The notes: generated from the letters alone by a model not told the origin. A DNA stretch of 64,000 nt from Bacillota bacterium (GCA_023391275.1 JAEWBE010000009.1:57188-121187); one strand, 5' to 3'; shown: positions 16,932 through 26,725, numbered from the stretch's first letter. Numbers and translations: made by a program.

Positions 16932-17774
16932 ATGGCAAGGAAGAAACCGGACGAAGGCGGGGGCGGCCCGAACTGGCTTGATACCTACGCGGATATGGTG
17001 ACTTTGATGCTGACCTTTTTTGTAATGCTGTTCGCAATGTCCACAATGGACGCCAGTAAATGGCAGAAACTTGTGAAAGCCTTTTCTACCAATAAACAGG
17101 CGTCTGCCGCTGTACAGCAGATTGCGGCGGCTGATACAACAGCCTCCGGCCTGGCGGGTGCTCTGGTGTCGAGCGACGCGGGCGGAAATGCAGGAGCGAA
17201 CACCTCTTCGCCTCCATCGGGTGATGCAATGGATTTTGACGATCTGTATAAATACATAAAGGATTATGTGGATCAAAAGCAGTTAAATGCTTCCGTAGAG
17301 GTTCATAAAGGCGATGGCTATACTTTTATTACTTTCCAAAACAGTATTTTTTTTAATGGTGACAGCGCTGTTCTGCTTGATAACGGAAAAAGCATTCTGG
17401 ATTATTTATGCAACGGACTTAAGAGCATTTCGGGTCAAATCGGCGAAGTTCGGTTTTACGGGCACACGGCCCGTGCCGATAACGAGATTACGCAGCAAAG
17501 CCAGCAATTCGACCGTCAGCTTTCGTCCGACAGGGCCACAAATGTTCTTTTATACGTTCAGTATAAAAACATCATTGACCCCAAGAAGATGGTTTCCGAA
17601 GGGTACGGGGAATATCGCCCGCTTGTTCCGCATGACGGCACAGAAGCAACAAGAGTGAAAAACAGAAGAGTTGAAATCTATATTTCCAAGTCCGGTACCA
17701 TGAATAAGACGCTGGACGATATTTATGCTCAGATTAACGGTTCGGGTAAGGCGGCGGTTGTTTCCAAGCCTTAA
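16932..17774 (+). CDS. motB: MotB stator subunit with OmpA-like peptidoglycan-binding domain
   Basis: 280 residues. One membrane helix at about 22-40 is preceded by WLDTYADMVTLMLTFFVML; Asp21 is the ion-binding residue. The rest is extracellular: a linker rich in Ala/Ser/Gly and an OmpA-like domain (GEVRFYGHTARADN, then SSDRATNVLLYV). ATG start with GAGGTAAG. The next gene is fliM; the fliL that often lies between is absent. Confidence 0.95.
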   Translation: MARKKPDEGGGGPNWLDTYADMVTLMLTFFVMLFAMSTMDASKWQKLVKAFSTNKQASAAVQQIAAADTTASGLAGALVSSDAGGNAGANTSSPPSGDAMDFDDLYKYIKDYVDQKQLNASVEVHKGDGYTFITFQNSIFFNGDSAVLLDNGKSILDYLCNGLKSISGQIGEVRFYGHTARADNEITQQSQQFDRQLSSDRATNVLLYVQYKNIIDPKKMVSEGYGEYRPLVPHDGTEATRVKNRRVEIYISKSGTMNKTLDDIYAQINGSGKAAVVSKP

Positions 17775-17881
17775 ATCAGATTGGAAAAATGGCGTTCGGT
17801 TTTTTCGCGCAAAATTGCAACGCCTTTTCATACATAAAAATTTGCATCCCATTTTGAAATGTGCGAGGAAATGGTGGTAAT

Positions 17882-18880
17882 ATGGCGGAAATATTGTCGC
17901 AAAAGCAAATTGACGAATTACTGGGAAGTTTGCAGAGCGGTGATGTCGATTTTAAGGAAATAGAAGAGCAATCCACTGGCCCGAAGGTCAAAGAATATGA
18001 CTTTATGTCGCCGAAAAAGTTTTCCAGGGAGCAGCTCAAACTGCTGGATAATGTTTTTGACAGCTTTGCCAGAATGTTCAGTCTTCAGATTGCGGGTATG
18101 CTCCGGACTTCCTGCCAGATGGAAATCCTTCAGGTGGAGGAAGAGGACTATCGTGAGTTCAACAACGCTTTAAGCGACTCCGTAATGGTTGGCGTTATCG
18201 GTATGCACAATGACGAAAACAGGATTGATGACAAGCAGATTCTTCTGGAGCTGTCCCGCCCTGTTTCTTTCTCCATCATGGACCGCATGCTGGGCGGAAC
18301 CGGGGCAGGCTATCAGGTTGAGCGGGATTACACCGAGATTGAGCTTTCATTGATGGAATATTTGTTTAAGCAGGTAATGACTCTTTTGAAAAATGCCTGG
18401 AGCAACTATATAGAAATTGAGCATTCGCTCGACATGATCGAAACAAATTCCCGGCTGATCCAGTTTATACCGCCTGACGAGTCGGTTGCCATTGTGGTTA
18501 TTGAAATCACTTTGGACAATTTAAAAGGAAATATGAATATTTGCCTTCCGGCATCATCCCTTGAAGAAGTTTTCAAAGTATTTAATTCAAAATATGTGAA
18601 GCTGCCCAGAAAAGATGATCCCGATGTGGAGAAGCGGCGGAAAAGCGAAATTATGCAAAGCCTGAAGAATTCTCCCCTGACTGTTTCGGCAATTTTGGGA
18701 AAAACAGAAATCAGTCTGCGCGACCTTCTTTCCCTGCAGGCAGGGGATATCATCTCGCTGGATACACCGGTGGAACAGAATACCGTCGTTGTAAATGTTG
18801 AAAAGTCGCCATGGTTTACAGGCGTTATGGGGACAAAAAAGAAAAAATATGCAGTAAAAATCGAAAAAACTCTTCAATAA
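17882..18880 (+). CDS. fliM: FliM motor switch protein
   Basis: 332 residues from ATG 17882 (the longer frame from 17861 spans the GGTGG site). FliM is the C-ring subunit that receives phosphorylated CheY. The CheY-P binding peptide ILSQKQIDELLGSL lies at residues 4-17. The middle CheC-like domain contains the GGTGAG loop (MLGGTGAGYQVE), and the C-terminal SpoA domain runs from about 250. Ten bases on, a ribosome site begins for fliY. Confidence 0.97.
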   Translation: MAEILSQKQIDELLGSLQSGDVDFKEIEEQSTGPKVKEYDFMSPKKFSREQLKLLDNVFDSFARMFSLQIAGMLRTSCQMEILQVEEEDYREFNNALSDSVMVGVIGMHNDENRIDDKQILLELSRPVSFSIMDRMLGGTGAGYQVERDYTEIELSLMEYLFKQVMTLLKNAWSNYIEIEHSLDMIETNSRLIQFIPPDESVAIVVIEITLDNLKGNMNICLPASSLEEVFKVFNSKYVKLPRKDDPDVEKRRKSEIMQSLKNSPLTVSAILGKTEISLRDLLSLQAGDIISLDTPVEQNTVVVNVEKSPWFTGVMGTKKKKYAVKIEKTLQ

Positions 18881-18899
18881 ATGATGGAAGGTGATTTCT

Positions 18900-19991
18900 A
18901 TGGAGCCAAATAACGAAGAACTGCTTTCCCCAATGGATGTGGACACCATTGGAGAAATCTTAAATATTAGCCTGGGGTCCTCCGCCACCTCTGTGTCCAC
19001 ACTGCTGGATCAGCGTGTAAACATTACCACGCCGAAGGTTCAGGTTATGAAATCCAACGAGTTTCATTTTGAAGCGTTGGAACCGGCGGTTGCGGTGGAG
19101 ATTAATTATGTGAGCGGCCTGGACGGTAAAAACATCATGATTTTGAAGGAGTCGGATGTTAAGGTTATCGTGGGGCTGCTTCTGCAGACCGACTATTCCG
19201 ATCAGGAATTTGTCTTGGATGAGATGAGCCTTGGCGCAATCTGTGAAGTAATGAACCAGATGATGGGGGCTTCCTCAACGGCGCTTTCTCAGCTTTTGAA
19301 CAGGGCTATCAATATTTCTCCGCCGAATTCTTTCCTGATTGAAAATTCGCAGCAGTTTAAAAGTAAGTATTTTCATGAAGACGATCCGGTGGTCGCGGTC
19401 AATTTCAGCCTGATGATTGGAAGCCTGATCAACAGCGAGTTTATCAGTCTTATGCCGGTCAATCTTGCAAAGGAGCTTATTTCAAGCTTTGGCTTTGAAA
19501 GTGAGGAGGAAACACCCAAAGAACCTGAAAAACAGATTCCCCCGCCTCCGGCGCCAATTCCACAGCCCGCCCCGGCTCCTTCACCCGCCCCGGCACCGGC
19601 AAGTGTGCCGGCACCAAGGCCGGCTGCTCCCCGCCAGAACACCGCAAGACCCGAACCACGCCCAAGCTACGAGGTGCAAAACGCATCCTATCAAAGTTTT
19701 GATGAGGATGAAATTATGCTTACGGACGATCAGAGCAATAATTTGAACATGATTATGTCCGTCCCGCTGGAAATCAAAGTCGAAATCGGGCGCACTACAA
19801 AAAAAATAAAAGATATTCTGGATTTTACGTCAGGAACTATTTTGGAACTGGACAAACAGGCCGGGTCACAGGTTGATGTTTTTGTAAACGGAAAACAGAT
19901 CGCAAAGGGCGACGTTGTGGTCGTGGATGATTTTTATGGCGTAAGAATTACAGAGATATCAAGCAGCAGTGAAATCATGAAATTGTTGTAA
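18900..19991 (+). CDS. fliY: FliY switch protein / CheY-P phosphatase (CheC + FliN domains)
   Basis: 363 residues from ATG 18900 with AAGGTG upstream. FliY replaces FliN in Gram-positives. It has a CheC-type phosphatase half and a C-terminal FliN/SpoA half (VPLEIKVEIGRTTKKIKDIL onward). The first active site is intact: D-x3-E-x2-N (DTIGEILN), then 22 residues and Pro. The second keeps E-x2-N (EVMN) but has Gly where Asp/Ser is usual. A long Pro/Ala linker (roughly residues 213-245) joins the halves. Confidence 0.96.
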   Translation: MEPNNEELLSPMDVDTIGEILNISLGSSATSVSTLLDQRVNITTPKVQVMKSNEFHFEALEPAVAVEINYVSGLDGKNIMILKESDVKVIVGLLLQTDYSDQEFVLDEMSLGAICEVMNQMMGASSTALSQLLNRAINISPPNSFLIENSQQFKSKYFHEDDPVVAVNFSLMIGSLINSEFISLMPVNLAKELISSFGFESEEETPKEPEKQIPPPPAPIPQPAPAPSPAPAPASVPAPRPAAPRQNTARPEPRPSYEVQNASYQSFDEDEIMLTDDQSNNLNMIMSVPLEIKVEIGRTTKKIKDILDFTSGTILELDKQAGSQVDVFVNGKQIAKGDVVVVDDFYGVRITEISSSSEIMKLL

Positions 19992-20032
19992 TCAAAAATA
20001 ATACCGCAAGGTACATTTCAGGAGGAACAGTT

Positions 20033-20395
20033 ATGGGAAAGAAAATTATGTTGGTCGACGATGCAGCCTTTATGAGAATGATGATTAAAGATACTCTGCA
20101 GAAAAACGGTTACACGGAAATTGTGGAAGCCGGCAACGGCGAGCAGGCGGTGAACAATTATGTGACCGAAAAGCCGGATCTTATCCTCATGGATATTACC
20201 ATGCCGGTAATGGACGGACTTGAAGCGCTGAGAAGACTGAAAGAAATGGACGGCAGCGTGAAAGTTGTGATGTGCTCTGCAATGGGTCAGGAAACGATGG
20301 TCGTTGACGCACTGAAACTGGGCGCAAAAGATTTTATTGTGAAGCCGTTTAAGCCGGATCGGATTATGAAAACCGTCAATAGTATTTTAGGCTAA
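20033..20395 (+). CDS. cheY: CheY chemotaxis response regulator
   Basis: 120 residues, a single receiver domain. Phospho-acceptor Asp54 lies in LILMDITMPVMDG; the acidic pair is D9-D10, the switch residue Ser83 (VVMCSAMG) and Lys105 (IVKPFKP). CheA phosphorylates CheY, which then binds FliM. Start ATG with AGGAGG. Located between fliY and fliO as in Bacillus. Confidence 0.97.
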   Translation: MGKKIMLVDDAAFMRMMIKDTLQKNGYTEIVEAGNGEQAVNNYVTEKPDLILMDITMPVMDGLEALRRLKEMDGSVKVVMCSAMGQETMVVDALKLGAKDFIVKPFKPDRIMKTVNSILG

Positions 20396-20417
20396 GTTTC
20401 TTGTGGGAGGAACCAGA

Positions 20418-20858
20418 TTGAGGAGTTTAACCGGATTGAATTTCGCTTCGGATATTTTACCGCTGATTTTTTCATTGTTTGCCATTGTTTTGGTGCTGTA
20501 CCTCTGTTATGTATTCAGCAAATTTGTTGCGAAAAAGGTTAACAATGTTTCCGATTCAAATAACATCAGAATTTTGGAACGGGTGGCGCTTGCTCAGGAT
20601 AAGGGGCTGGCCCTGGCCGAAATTTGCGGGAAATATTATCTGATAGGATTTGCGAACAACAATATTGAAATTTTAAAAGAACTGTCCCGCGAAGAATTGA
20701 AATTCCCCCAGTCCGCTCTGAAAGGGAACTTCCTTGAAATTTTAAATGCAACCATGAAAGACAGATGGGATGTGAAAACGTTTGGAAGAAACAAAGCAAA
20801 GCCCGGCGAGGCTGACAATGCTGAAAACGGCGAAGAAGAAAAAAAGGAAAACCAATAA
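20418..20858 (+). CDS. fliO: FliO/FliZ export apparatus assembly protein
   Basis: 146 residues from TTG 20418, seven bases after GGGAGG; the GTG at 20403 overlaps that site. One N-terminal membrane helix at about 12-34, then a small cytoplasmic beta domain (RILERVALAQDKGLALAEIC, YLIGFANN) and an acidic Lys/Glu tail. FliO helps build the FliP-FliR core. It overlaps the fliP start by 41 bases. Confidence 0.9.
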   Translation: MRSLTGLNFASDILPLIFSLFAIVLVLYLCYVFSKFVAKKVNNVSDSNNIRILERVALAQDKGLALAEICGKYYLIGFANNNIEILKELSREELKFPQSALKGNFLEILNATMKDRWDVKTFGRNKAKPGEADNAENGEEEKKENQ

Positions 20859-21582
20859 AAAGGTCTTAGTGCTTGTCATGCTGTCCCTCGTTTTCATTTT
20901 TCTTCTCCCGATGAAAGCTTCCGCCGCGTCGGTGAATGTTGATGTGAACGGCAAAGGCGTGGATACACTCGAAATTATCGAAATGCTTACCGTGCTTTCG
21001 CTTGCACCGTCCATCCTCATTATGACGACCTGTTTTGCCAGAATCATCATCGTCCTGTCTTTTGTACGCAACGCGCTTGGCCTTCAGCAAACCCCGCCGA
21101 ATCAGGTTTTGATCGGCATGGCTCTGTTTCTTTCTCTGTTTATTATGACGCCAGTGATTAACGACATTAACACGCAGGCGTATCAGCCGTATAAGGAACA
21201 GAAAATTACACAGGAGCAGTTTATTCAAAAGGCTTCGGTGCCGTTAAAGGAATTCATGCTGAAGCAAACTAAAAAAGATGATTTGAATTTGTTTGTCCAT
21301 CTTTCCAAAAATGAGAGTATAAAATCCGTAAATGACCTGCCGATTACGGTCGTTATCCCCGCCTTTATGACAAGTGAGCTGAAGCGGGCTTTTACCATAG
21401 GCTTCCTGATTTTTATTCCATTTTTGATTATCGATATGATTGTATCCAGTACATTGATGTCCATGGGCATGATTATGCTTCCCCCGGCGATGATATCGCT
21501 GCCGTTCAAACTGCTGCTCTTCGTCCTTGTGGACGGTTGGGGCCTTTTATTCAAGACTTTGGCGGCCGGATTTAATATGTAA
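20818..21582 (+). CDS. fliP: FliP export gate protein
   Basis: 254 residues from ATG 20818. FliP forms the central FliPQR export channel. It begins with a Lys-rich stretch and a cleavable signal peptide ending near MKASAAS, as known for FliP, followed by the conserved TCFARIIIVLSFVRNALGLQ and, near the end, the helices around PFLIIDMIVSSTLMSMGM. A longer frame starts 36 bases earlier but lacks a ribosome site. It overlaps the end of fliO. Confidence 0.96.
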   Translation: MLKTAKKKKRKTNKKVLVLVMLSLVFIFLLPMKASAASVNVDVNGKGVDTLEIIEMLTVLSLAPSILIMTTCFARIIIVLSFVRNALGLQQTPPNQVLIGMALFLSLFIMTPVINDINTQAYQPYKEQKITQEQFIQKASVPLKEFMLKQTKKDDLNLFVHLSKNESIKSVNDLPITVVIPAFMTSELKRAFTIGFLIFIPFLIIDMIVSSTLMSMGMIMLPPAMISLPFKLLLFVLVDGWGLLFKTLAAGFNM

Positions 21583-21627
21583 CGCATCGCCTGAATTTTG
21601 AGAAACTGGAGAAAGGTACATAAGCCA

Positions 21628-21894
21628 ATGACGACATCAGAAATTATCGGGGTCATACAGGCTGCGATGGTCGCAGCGCTTAAATTGGCGGCGCCCATTC
21701 TCATTGTCAGTGTTGCAATCGGATTGATTGTTTCCATCTTTCAGGCCGCTACGCAAATTCATGAGCAGACGCTTTCTTTTGTTCCAAAACTGATAGCGAT
21801 TGCGCTGGTTTTGGTGATTCTCGGCCCGTGGATGATGGAAACCATGAACGATTTTATGGTTTATATTTTTAATTTGATTGTAAAACTCAATTAA
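21628..21894 (+). CDS. fliQ: FliQ export gate protein
   Basis: 88 residues from ATG 21628, the usual FliQ length, with an AAAGG site upstream. Two membrane helices (about 12-36 and 48-74) with the family segment ALKLAAPILIVSVAIGLIVS and QAATQIHEQTLSFVPKL. FliQ packs around FliP in the export gate. Confidence 0.95.
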   Translation: MTTSEIIGVIQAAMVAALKLAAPILIVSVAIGLIVSIFQAATQIHEQTLSFVPKLIAIALVLVILGPWMMETMNDFMVYIFNLIVKLN

Positions 21895-21941
21895 TCTCTT
21901 CTATTTTAAAAGGGGCGGAAAGGTTTGGTCATAAGGAAACA

Positions 21942-22706
21942 ATGGAATTTGATTATGATTTTACTCTTCTGCTTTTCATCTTTATGAGGATGTCCGGCTG
22001 TATCATGTTTAATCCGATTTTGGGGCGAAAAAATGTTCCGGTCATTCTAAAAGTTGGGCTTACGCTGATGCTGTCGATCTTTTCTTACCAGTTAGTGCCT
22101 GCGCAGGCGTTTGAAATACCTTCCTTCTTGGTGTTTTTTGTTACCATGCTGAAAGAATTACTGATCGGATATATGGTCGGATTCGTCATTCAGCTGTTCA
22201 TGTCGGTTATCCTGATCAGCGGGGAAAATATGGATATGCAAATCGGAATTTCAATGTCCAAAATCTATGATCCGCAAAGCAATATTTCCATGCCGCTGTC
22301 CGCGTCGCTGATCAATGCCATGTTTATTCTGATTTTTTTCGCATCCAACGCTCATTTAACATTGATCGAAGTCTTTACCAAGCTTTGTATTATGGTTCCT
22401 TACGGTTCGCTTCAGTTTCACCCTGAATTGTATCAGCAGCTTGTCGCCATGTTTTCTCAGATCCTGATTTATGCGGTTAAAATGTCGCTTCCGCTGCTGG
22501 CCGCCGAACTTATTACGGAAATTGCCGTCGGGCTTGTGATGCGGGCTGTTCCGCAAATCGATGTTTTTGTGATCAACATTCAGCTGAAAGTCATCATAGG
22601 ATTTCTGGTCATCCTTATCATGGTTCCTTCATTTGCCGCTTTCCTTGAAAGGCTGATTTCGCTGATGTTTGACAATATCAATCATATTTTTGAGGCGTTT
22701 CTCTAG
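21942..22706 (+). CDS. fliR: FliR export gate protein
   Basis: 254 residues, highly hydrophobic with about six membrane helices. The family segment MRMSGCIMFNPILGRKNVP lies near the N-terminus, and GENMDMQIGISMSKIYDPQS in the centre. FliR completes the FliPQR core. Start ATG with AAGGAAAC upstream. It is followed by flhB. Confidence 0.95.
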   Translation: MEFDYDFTLLLFIFMRMSGCIMFNPILGRKNVPVILKVGLTLMLSIFSYQLVPAQAFEIPSFLVFFVTMLKELLIGYMVGFVIQLFMSVILISGENMDMQIGISMSKIYDPQSNISMPLSASLINAMFILIFFASNAHLTLIEVFTKLCIMVPYGSLQFHPELYQQLVAMFSQILIYAVKMSLPLLAAELITEIAVGLVMRAVPQIDVFVINIQLKVIIGFLVILIMVPSFAAFLERLISLMFDNINHIFEAFL

Positions 22707-22752
22707 CCTGCGTTCTCTTTTGGTCGCCGAATCTTGATTTAGGGGGGATGAT

Positions 22753-23808
22753 ATGGCAGACAGCAGCAAGACCGAAAAAGCTTCCCCTAAAAAGCGAGAA
22801 GATGAACGGAAAAAGGGCAACATCTTTCAAAGTTCAGACGTAATCAGTGCACTTTCCATTTTGGCGCTTTTTTTCACCATTAAAACGGTGCTTCCGTTTA
22901 TTTACAAATACATGTCCGGCTTTATCATGAAGTATTTTGTTTACACCAAAACGGTAAATACTTTGACAGCCGGTTTTGTTATGGATGTTGCGAAGGATTC
23001 TTTGATCGCGCTTTTTATGCTGGCCGGCCCCATGATGGTGATGTCGATTGCGGTCGGAATCATTGCAACCGGCGTGCAAACCAGGTTTAAAATTTCGAAA
23101 GAAAATTTAAAAATAAAATTTTCCAAACTGAGTCCCATTCAGGGAATAAAACGTCTGTTTTCCCTCCGTTCCATCACCGAACTGATTAAGGCTCTGGTTA
23201 AAATATCGATTATGGCCTATATCCTTTATTCGGCCTATCTGGGTATTGCGAAATCCTTTGCCAAATTGATGTATGAAGACATCATGCAGGCGACTTATTT
23301 TATCCTGAATTCCATCATGGATATTGTTCTTCAGCTTTCCCTTGCGTTCATTGCCATTGCCGCCCTGGATTATTTTTACCAATGGTGGGAATATGAGCGG
23401 AACATTAAAATGTCCAAGCAGGAACTGAAAGAAGAGTACAAGCAGTTGGAAGGGGACCCGCTGATTAAAAGTCAAATTCGCGAAAGACAGCGAAAAATGT
23501 CGATGCAGAGAATGATGCAGCAGGTGCCGACCGCGGATGTAATTGTCAGGAACCCGACCCATTTTGCCATTGCGCTCAAATATGACATTGAAAAAAACAG
23601 CGCGCCGATTGTGGTTGCAAAAGGGCAGGATTATACGGCGCTTAAAATTATAGAAATTGCCGAGCAGCATCATATTCCTATGACGGAAAACAAGCCCCTT
23701 GCAAGAGCGCTCTACAGTGCTGTGGAAGTTAATCGGGAAATCCCTCCGGAATATTATGTAGTCCTTGCCGAGATTATGGCATGGGTATATTCCATGAAAA
23801 GGAGTTAA
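22753..23808 (+). CDS. flhB: FlhB export specificity switch protein
   Basis: 351 residues. Four membrane helices in the first 210 residues, then the cytoplasmic domain with the self-cleaving NPTH motif at about residues 267-270. Cleavage there flips export from rod/hook to filament substrates when FliK signals. The N-terminus ADSSKTEKASPKKREDERKK is typical. GGGGGGATGAT precedes the ATG; the stop abuts the flhA GTG. Confidence 0.97.
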   Translation: MADSSKTEKASPKKREDERKKGNIFQSSDVISALSILALFFTIKTVLPFIYKYMSGFIMKYFVYTKTVNTLTAGFVMDVAKDSLIALFMLAGPMMVMSIAVGIIATGVQTRFKISKENLKIKFSKLSPIQGIKRLFSLRSITELIKALVKISIMAYILYSAYLGIAKSFAKLMYEDIMQATYFILNSIMDIVLQLSLAFIAIAALDYFYQWWEYERNIKMSKQELKEEYKQLEGDPLIKSQIRERQRKMSMQRMMQQVPTADVIVRNPTHFAIALKYDIEKNSAPIVVAKGQDYTALKIIEIAEQHHIPMTENKPLARALYSAVEVNREIPPEYYVVLAEIMAWVYSMKRS

Positions 23809-25869
23809 GTGATATTGAAGTTTCTAAATAACGTCGTCGCAATCTTTGTCATAATGATCATTGGCTTTATTATCATTCCGCTCCCTCCCTTTTTATTGGA
23901 TACAATGTTTATCATAAACATCACGCTGTCCATCATGATCCTGCTTATGACCATGTACGTAAAGGATGCGCTCCAGTTTTCTATTTTTCCGTCCATGCTT
24001 TTAATTACAACCCTGTTCCGTCTTGGGCTGAATATTTCTTCCACCCGACTTATACTCACGAAGTCCGGCCATGCCGGCCAGGTTATCCAAACCTTCGGCA
24101 GTTTTGTACTGGGCAACAATATTATTGTTGGATTTCTTGTATTCCTGATTATCGTCATTGTTAATTTTATGGTTATCACAAAAGGCGCCGAGCGTGTATC
24201 CGAAGTATCCGCAAGATTCAAACTCGATGCAATGCCGGGAAAACAGATGGCAATTGACGCGGATTTAAGTTCCGGCATTATTTCCGAGGATATGGCGAAA
24301 GACCGCAGAACTGACGTGCAGCGGGAGGCGGAATTCTATGGCGCGATGGACGGTGCCACCAAATTCGTAAAAGGCGATGCCATCGCTTCCATTCTGATTA
24401 CATTTATCAATTTTATTGCAGGTACCATCATCGGCATGGTGCAGGGCGGTTCCACTTTCACGGATGTTTTAAATACCTATTCCATTGCAACGGTTGGTGA
24501 CGGCCTGGTTTCCCAGCTGCCCGCGCTGCTGATTTCCACTGCAACCGGCATGATTGTGACCCGCGCCGCTTCCGACGCCAGCCTCAGCATGGACGTGTCA
24601 AAGCAGTTTTTCAGTCAGCCGGTTGTTATGATTATCACCGGCGGTGCTTTAATTGCGCTCTGCTTTATTCCCAACATGCCGTGGCCCCAAATATTAGTGA
24701 TAGCATGCGCGCTTATTTTTGCGGGATTGTCTATTCAGAAAAGGAAAGCTTTGTCTAACACCCTTGTGCCCGCTTCGGAAACGGGGGAGGCGGCACAGGC
24801 ACAGGATGAATCCGCCTATTATAAAAATATTGACAATATTTATGACCTGCTCCAGATTGACTCCATAGAAATGGAATTCGGCTACAGTCTGATTCCGCTG
24901 GTTGATGAAAACAGTGGCAGCAGTTTTATCGAAAGGCTGATTACCTTTCGCAAGCAGTTTGCAATGGAGATGGGCACCGTTATTCCGGCGGTAAGGCTGC
25001 GCGATAACGGAATGCTCAATCCAAATCAGTATGTCATTAAGATCAAAGGGGAAGAAGTCAGCCGCGGTGAAATTTTAATTGATTATTATCTGGCGCTCGA
25101 CCCCGGCAATCTTACCGGCACCATTGACGGAATTGAAACCATTGAACCGGCATACGGAATCCCCAGCAAGTGGATTAAGCCGGATAAAAAGGAAATGGCG
25201 GAAATTTACGGATATACCGTGATTGACCCGCTCTCCGTGGTCGTTACTCATCTGTCTGAAACCGTCAGACGGCACGCGCATGAGCTGCTTACCAGGCAGG
25301 ATGTCAACCAGCTTCTTGAAAATGTCAAGAAAACCGACACCACATTGGTGGATGACGTGATTCCGAATATGATTTCCTACAGCAACCTGCAAAAGGTTCT
25401 GTGCAACCTGCTGAAAGAAGGAGTTCCCATCCGGGATATGGAAACCATCCTGAGCACGATTTCCGATTACGCTTCGACTGTGCGCGAAACAGAAGTGCTT
25501 ACTGAGTATGTGCGACAGGCGCTGAAACGCACCATTACCCGAAAATGGTCGGATGGCGGTCAGATTCGCGTGATTACACTGGACAGCGAGGTTGAAAGAC
25601 TGATCGTCAACTCGATTAATAAAAACGATCAGGGAACTTACCTTTCATTGGATCCCCAGACAACCCAAAAGATTGTTTCCAAGCTGTTGGACTGCATCAC
25701 CAAGGTAAAAGATGCAATCAATATCCCGATTATATTAACCTCTCCGTTAGTCCGCATCTATTTCAGTAAAATGCTGGAGCAGTTTTATCCGAACGCGGTG
25801 GTTCTTTCTTTTAATGAATTGAATTCCAACGTGCAGATTCAGGCGGTTGCCAATGTAACGCTGGATTAA
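23809..25869 (+). CDS. flhA: FlhA export gate protein
   Basis: 686 residues. FlhA forms the nonameric ring under the export gate. The first 300 residues hold eight membrane helices with the conserved loop ARFKLDAMPGKQMAIDADLS. The large cytoplasmic domain binds chaperone-substrate pairs. GTG start directly after the flhB stop, with AAAAGGAG upstream. In many relatives flhF and flhG follow; here the sigma-D gene follows directly. Confidence 0.97.
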   Translation: MILKFLNNVVAIFVIMIIGFIIIPLPPFLLDTMFIINITLSIMILLMTMYVKDALQFSIFPSMLLITTLFRLGLNISSTRLILTKSGHAGQVIQTFGSFVLGNNIIVGFLVFLIIVIVNFMVITKGAERVSEVSARFKLDAMPGKQMAIDADLSSGIISEDMAKDRRTDVQREAEFYGAMDGATKFVKGDAIASILITFINFIAGTIIGMVQGGSTFTDVLNTYSIATVGDGLVSQLPALLISTATGMIVTRAASDASLSMDVSKQFFSQPVVMIITGGALIALCFIPNMPWPQILVIACALIFAGLSIQKRKALSNTLVPASETGEAAQAQDESAYYKNIDNIYDLLQIDSIEMEFGYSLIPLVDENSGSSFIERLITFRKQFAMEMGTVIPAVRLRDNGMLNPNQYVIKIKGEEVSRGEILIDYYLALDPGNLTGTIDGIETIEPAYGIPSKWIKPDKKEMAEIYGYTVIDPLSVVVTHLSETVRRHAHELLTRQDVNQLLENVKKTDTTLVDDVIPNMISYSNLQKVLCNLLKEGVPIRDMETILSTISDYASTVRETEVLTEYVRQALKRTITRKWSDGGQIRVITLDSEVERLIVNSINKNDQGTYLSLDPQTTQKIVSKLLDCITKVKDAINIPIILTSPLVRIYFSKMLEQFYPNAVVLSFNELNSNVQIQAVANVTLD

Positions 25870-25932
25870 ATAAATCTGTTTTAATGGGATGGCGTTTCCA
25901 AATCATATCATTGAGGAAAGGGGGACGGCTGA

Positions 25933-26706
25933 ATGAAAAATCCTGAAACCAGTCAGATATCCACAGCGGACTTGTGGCTGGAATACCAACAGTTCAGAGA
26001 TACAGACATTCGAAACATGCTTGTGGTACAATACAGTTATATTGTAAAATGCATTGCACTCAAAACAATCGGCCGCTACCAGCATTTTAATTATATGGAT
26101 GATATCGTAAACGAGGGCTTAATTGCCCTTTTGGATGCGGTTGAAAAGTTTGACCCGAACAAAAAAGTAAAATTCGAAACTTATGCTTCCATCAAGATTC
26201 GCGGCGCGATGATCGACTACATACGAAAACAGGACTGTTTCCCAAGGCGGCTCAAACGCATTGCGAAGAACATGAACGAAGCTGAAAATACGCTCAGTCA
26301 TCAGTTGGGGAGGAATCCGACCGACAAGGAGCTGGCCGATTTCCTGGATGTGAGTTTGGCGGACTACGATAAAATGCAGGCGGAAACCTGCGCGCTGAAC
26401 ATGCTTTCCTTCGAGGAAATCATCTATGAAAAAGGGGTGGAGAGCGTTGAGCTTACCCTGACCGGGGATCCGATTCACGGGCCGGAGCAGGTGGTTGCGG
26501 AAAAGGAACTTCAGGATGTCCTCACGGAGAATATTGAACTGCTGAATGAGAAAGAAAAAATCGTAATTTCTCTTTATTATAAAGAACAGCTTAAAATCAA
26601 AGAAATTTCCAGCGTAATGGGGATCAGTGATTCCAGAGTGTCGCAAATTCACTCCAATGCATTGCGAAAATTGAAAAAACAGCTGGTAGATTATTATAAT
26701 CAATAA
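25933..26706 (+). CDS. sigD: Sigma-D (FliA/sigma-28) flagellar sigma factor
   Basis: 257 residues. Region 2 has DDIVNEGLIALLDAVEKFDP and the strand-melting segment KFETYASIKIRGAMIDYIRK; region 3 covers LGRNPTDKELADFL; region 4 ends with EISSVMGISDSRVSQIHSNA. This is the FliA/WhiG/SigD subgroup. It would read the TAAA-N15-GCCGATAA promoters found in this window and is held by FlgM. ATG start with an AAAGGGGG site. Located after flhA and before flgF. Confidence 0.96.
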   Translation: MKNPETSQISTADLWLEYQQFRDTDIRNMLVVQYSYIVKCIALKTIGRYQHFNYMDDIVNEGLIALLDAVEKFDPNKKVKFETYASIKIRGAMIDYIRKQDCFPRRLKRIAKNMNEAENTLSHQLGRNPTDKELADFLDVSLADYDKMQAETCALNMLSFEEIIYEKGVESVELTLTGDPIHGPEQVVAEKELQDVLTENIELLNEKEKIVISLYYKEQLKIKEISSVMGISDSRVSQIHSNALRKLKKQLVDYYNQ

Positions 26707-26725
26707 AGTTTAGGGAGGCTGGACA

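Noticed and set aside
17478..17487. Plus-strand GCCGATAA inside motB
   Set aside because: The -35 position reads TTAC, and it lies in conserved coding sequence for the OmpA-like domain.
19550..19640. Repetitive CCGGC/GCACC-rich stretch in fliY
   Set aside because: It encodes the Pro/Ala linker between the CheC and FliN halves; a coding low-complexity region, not a DNA repeat element.
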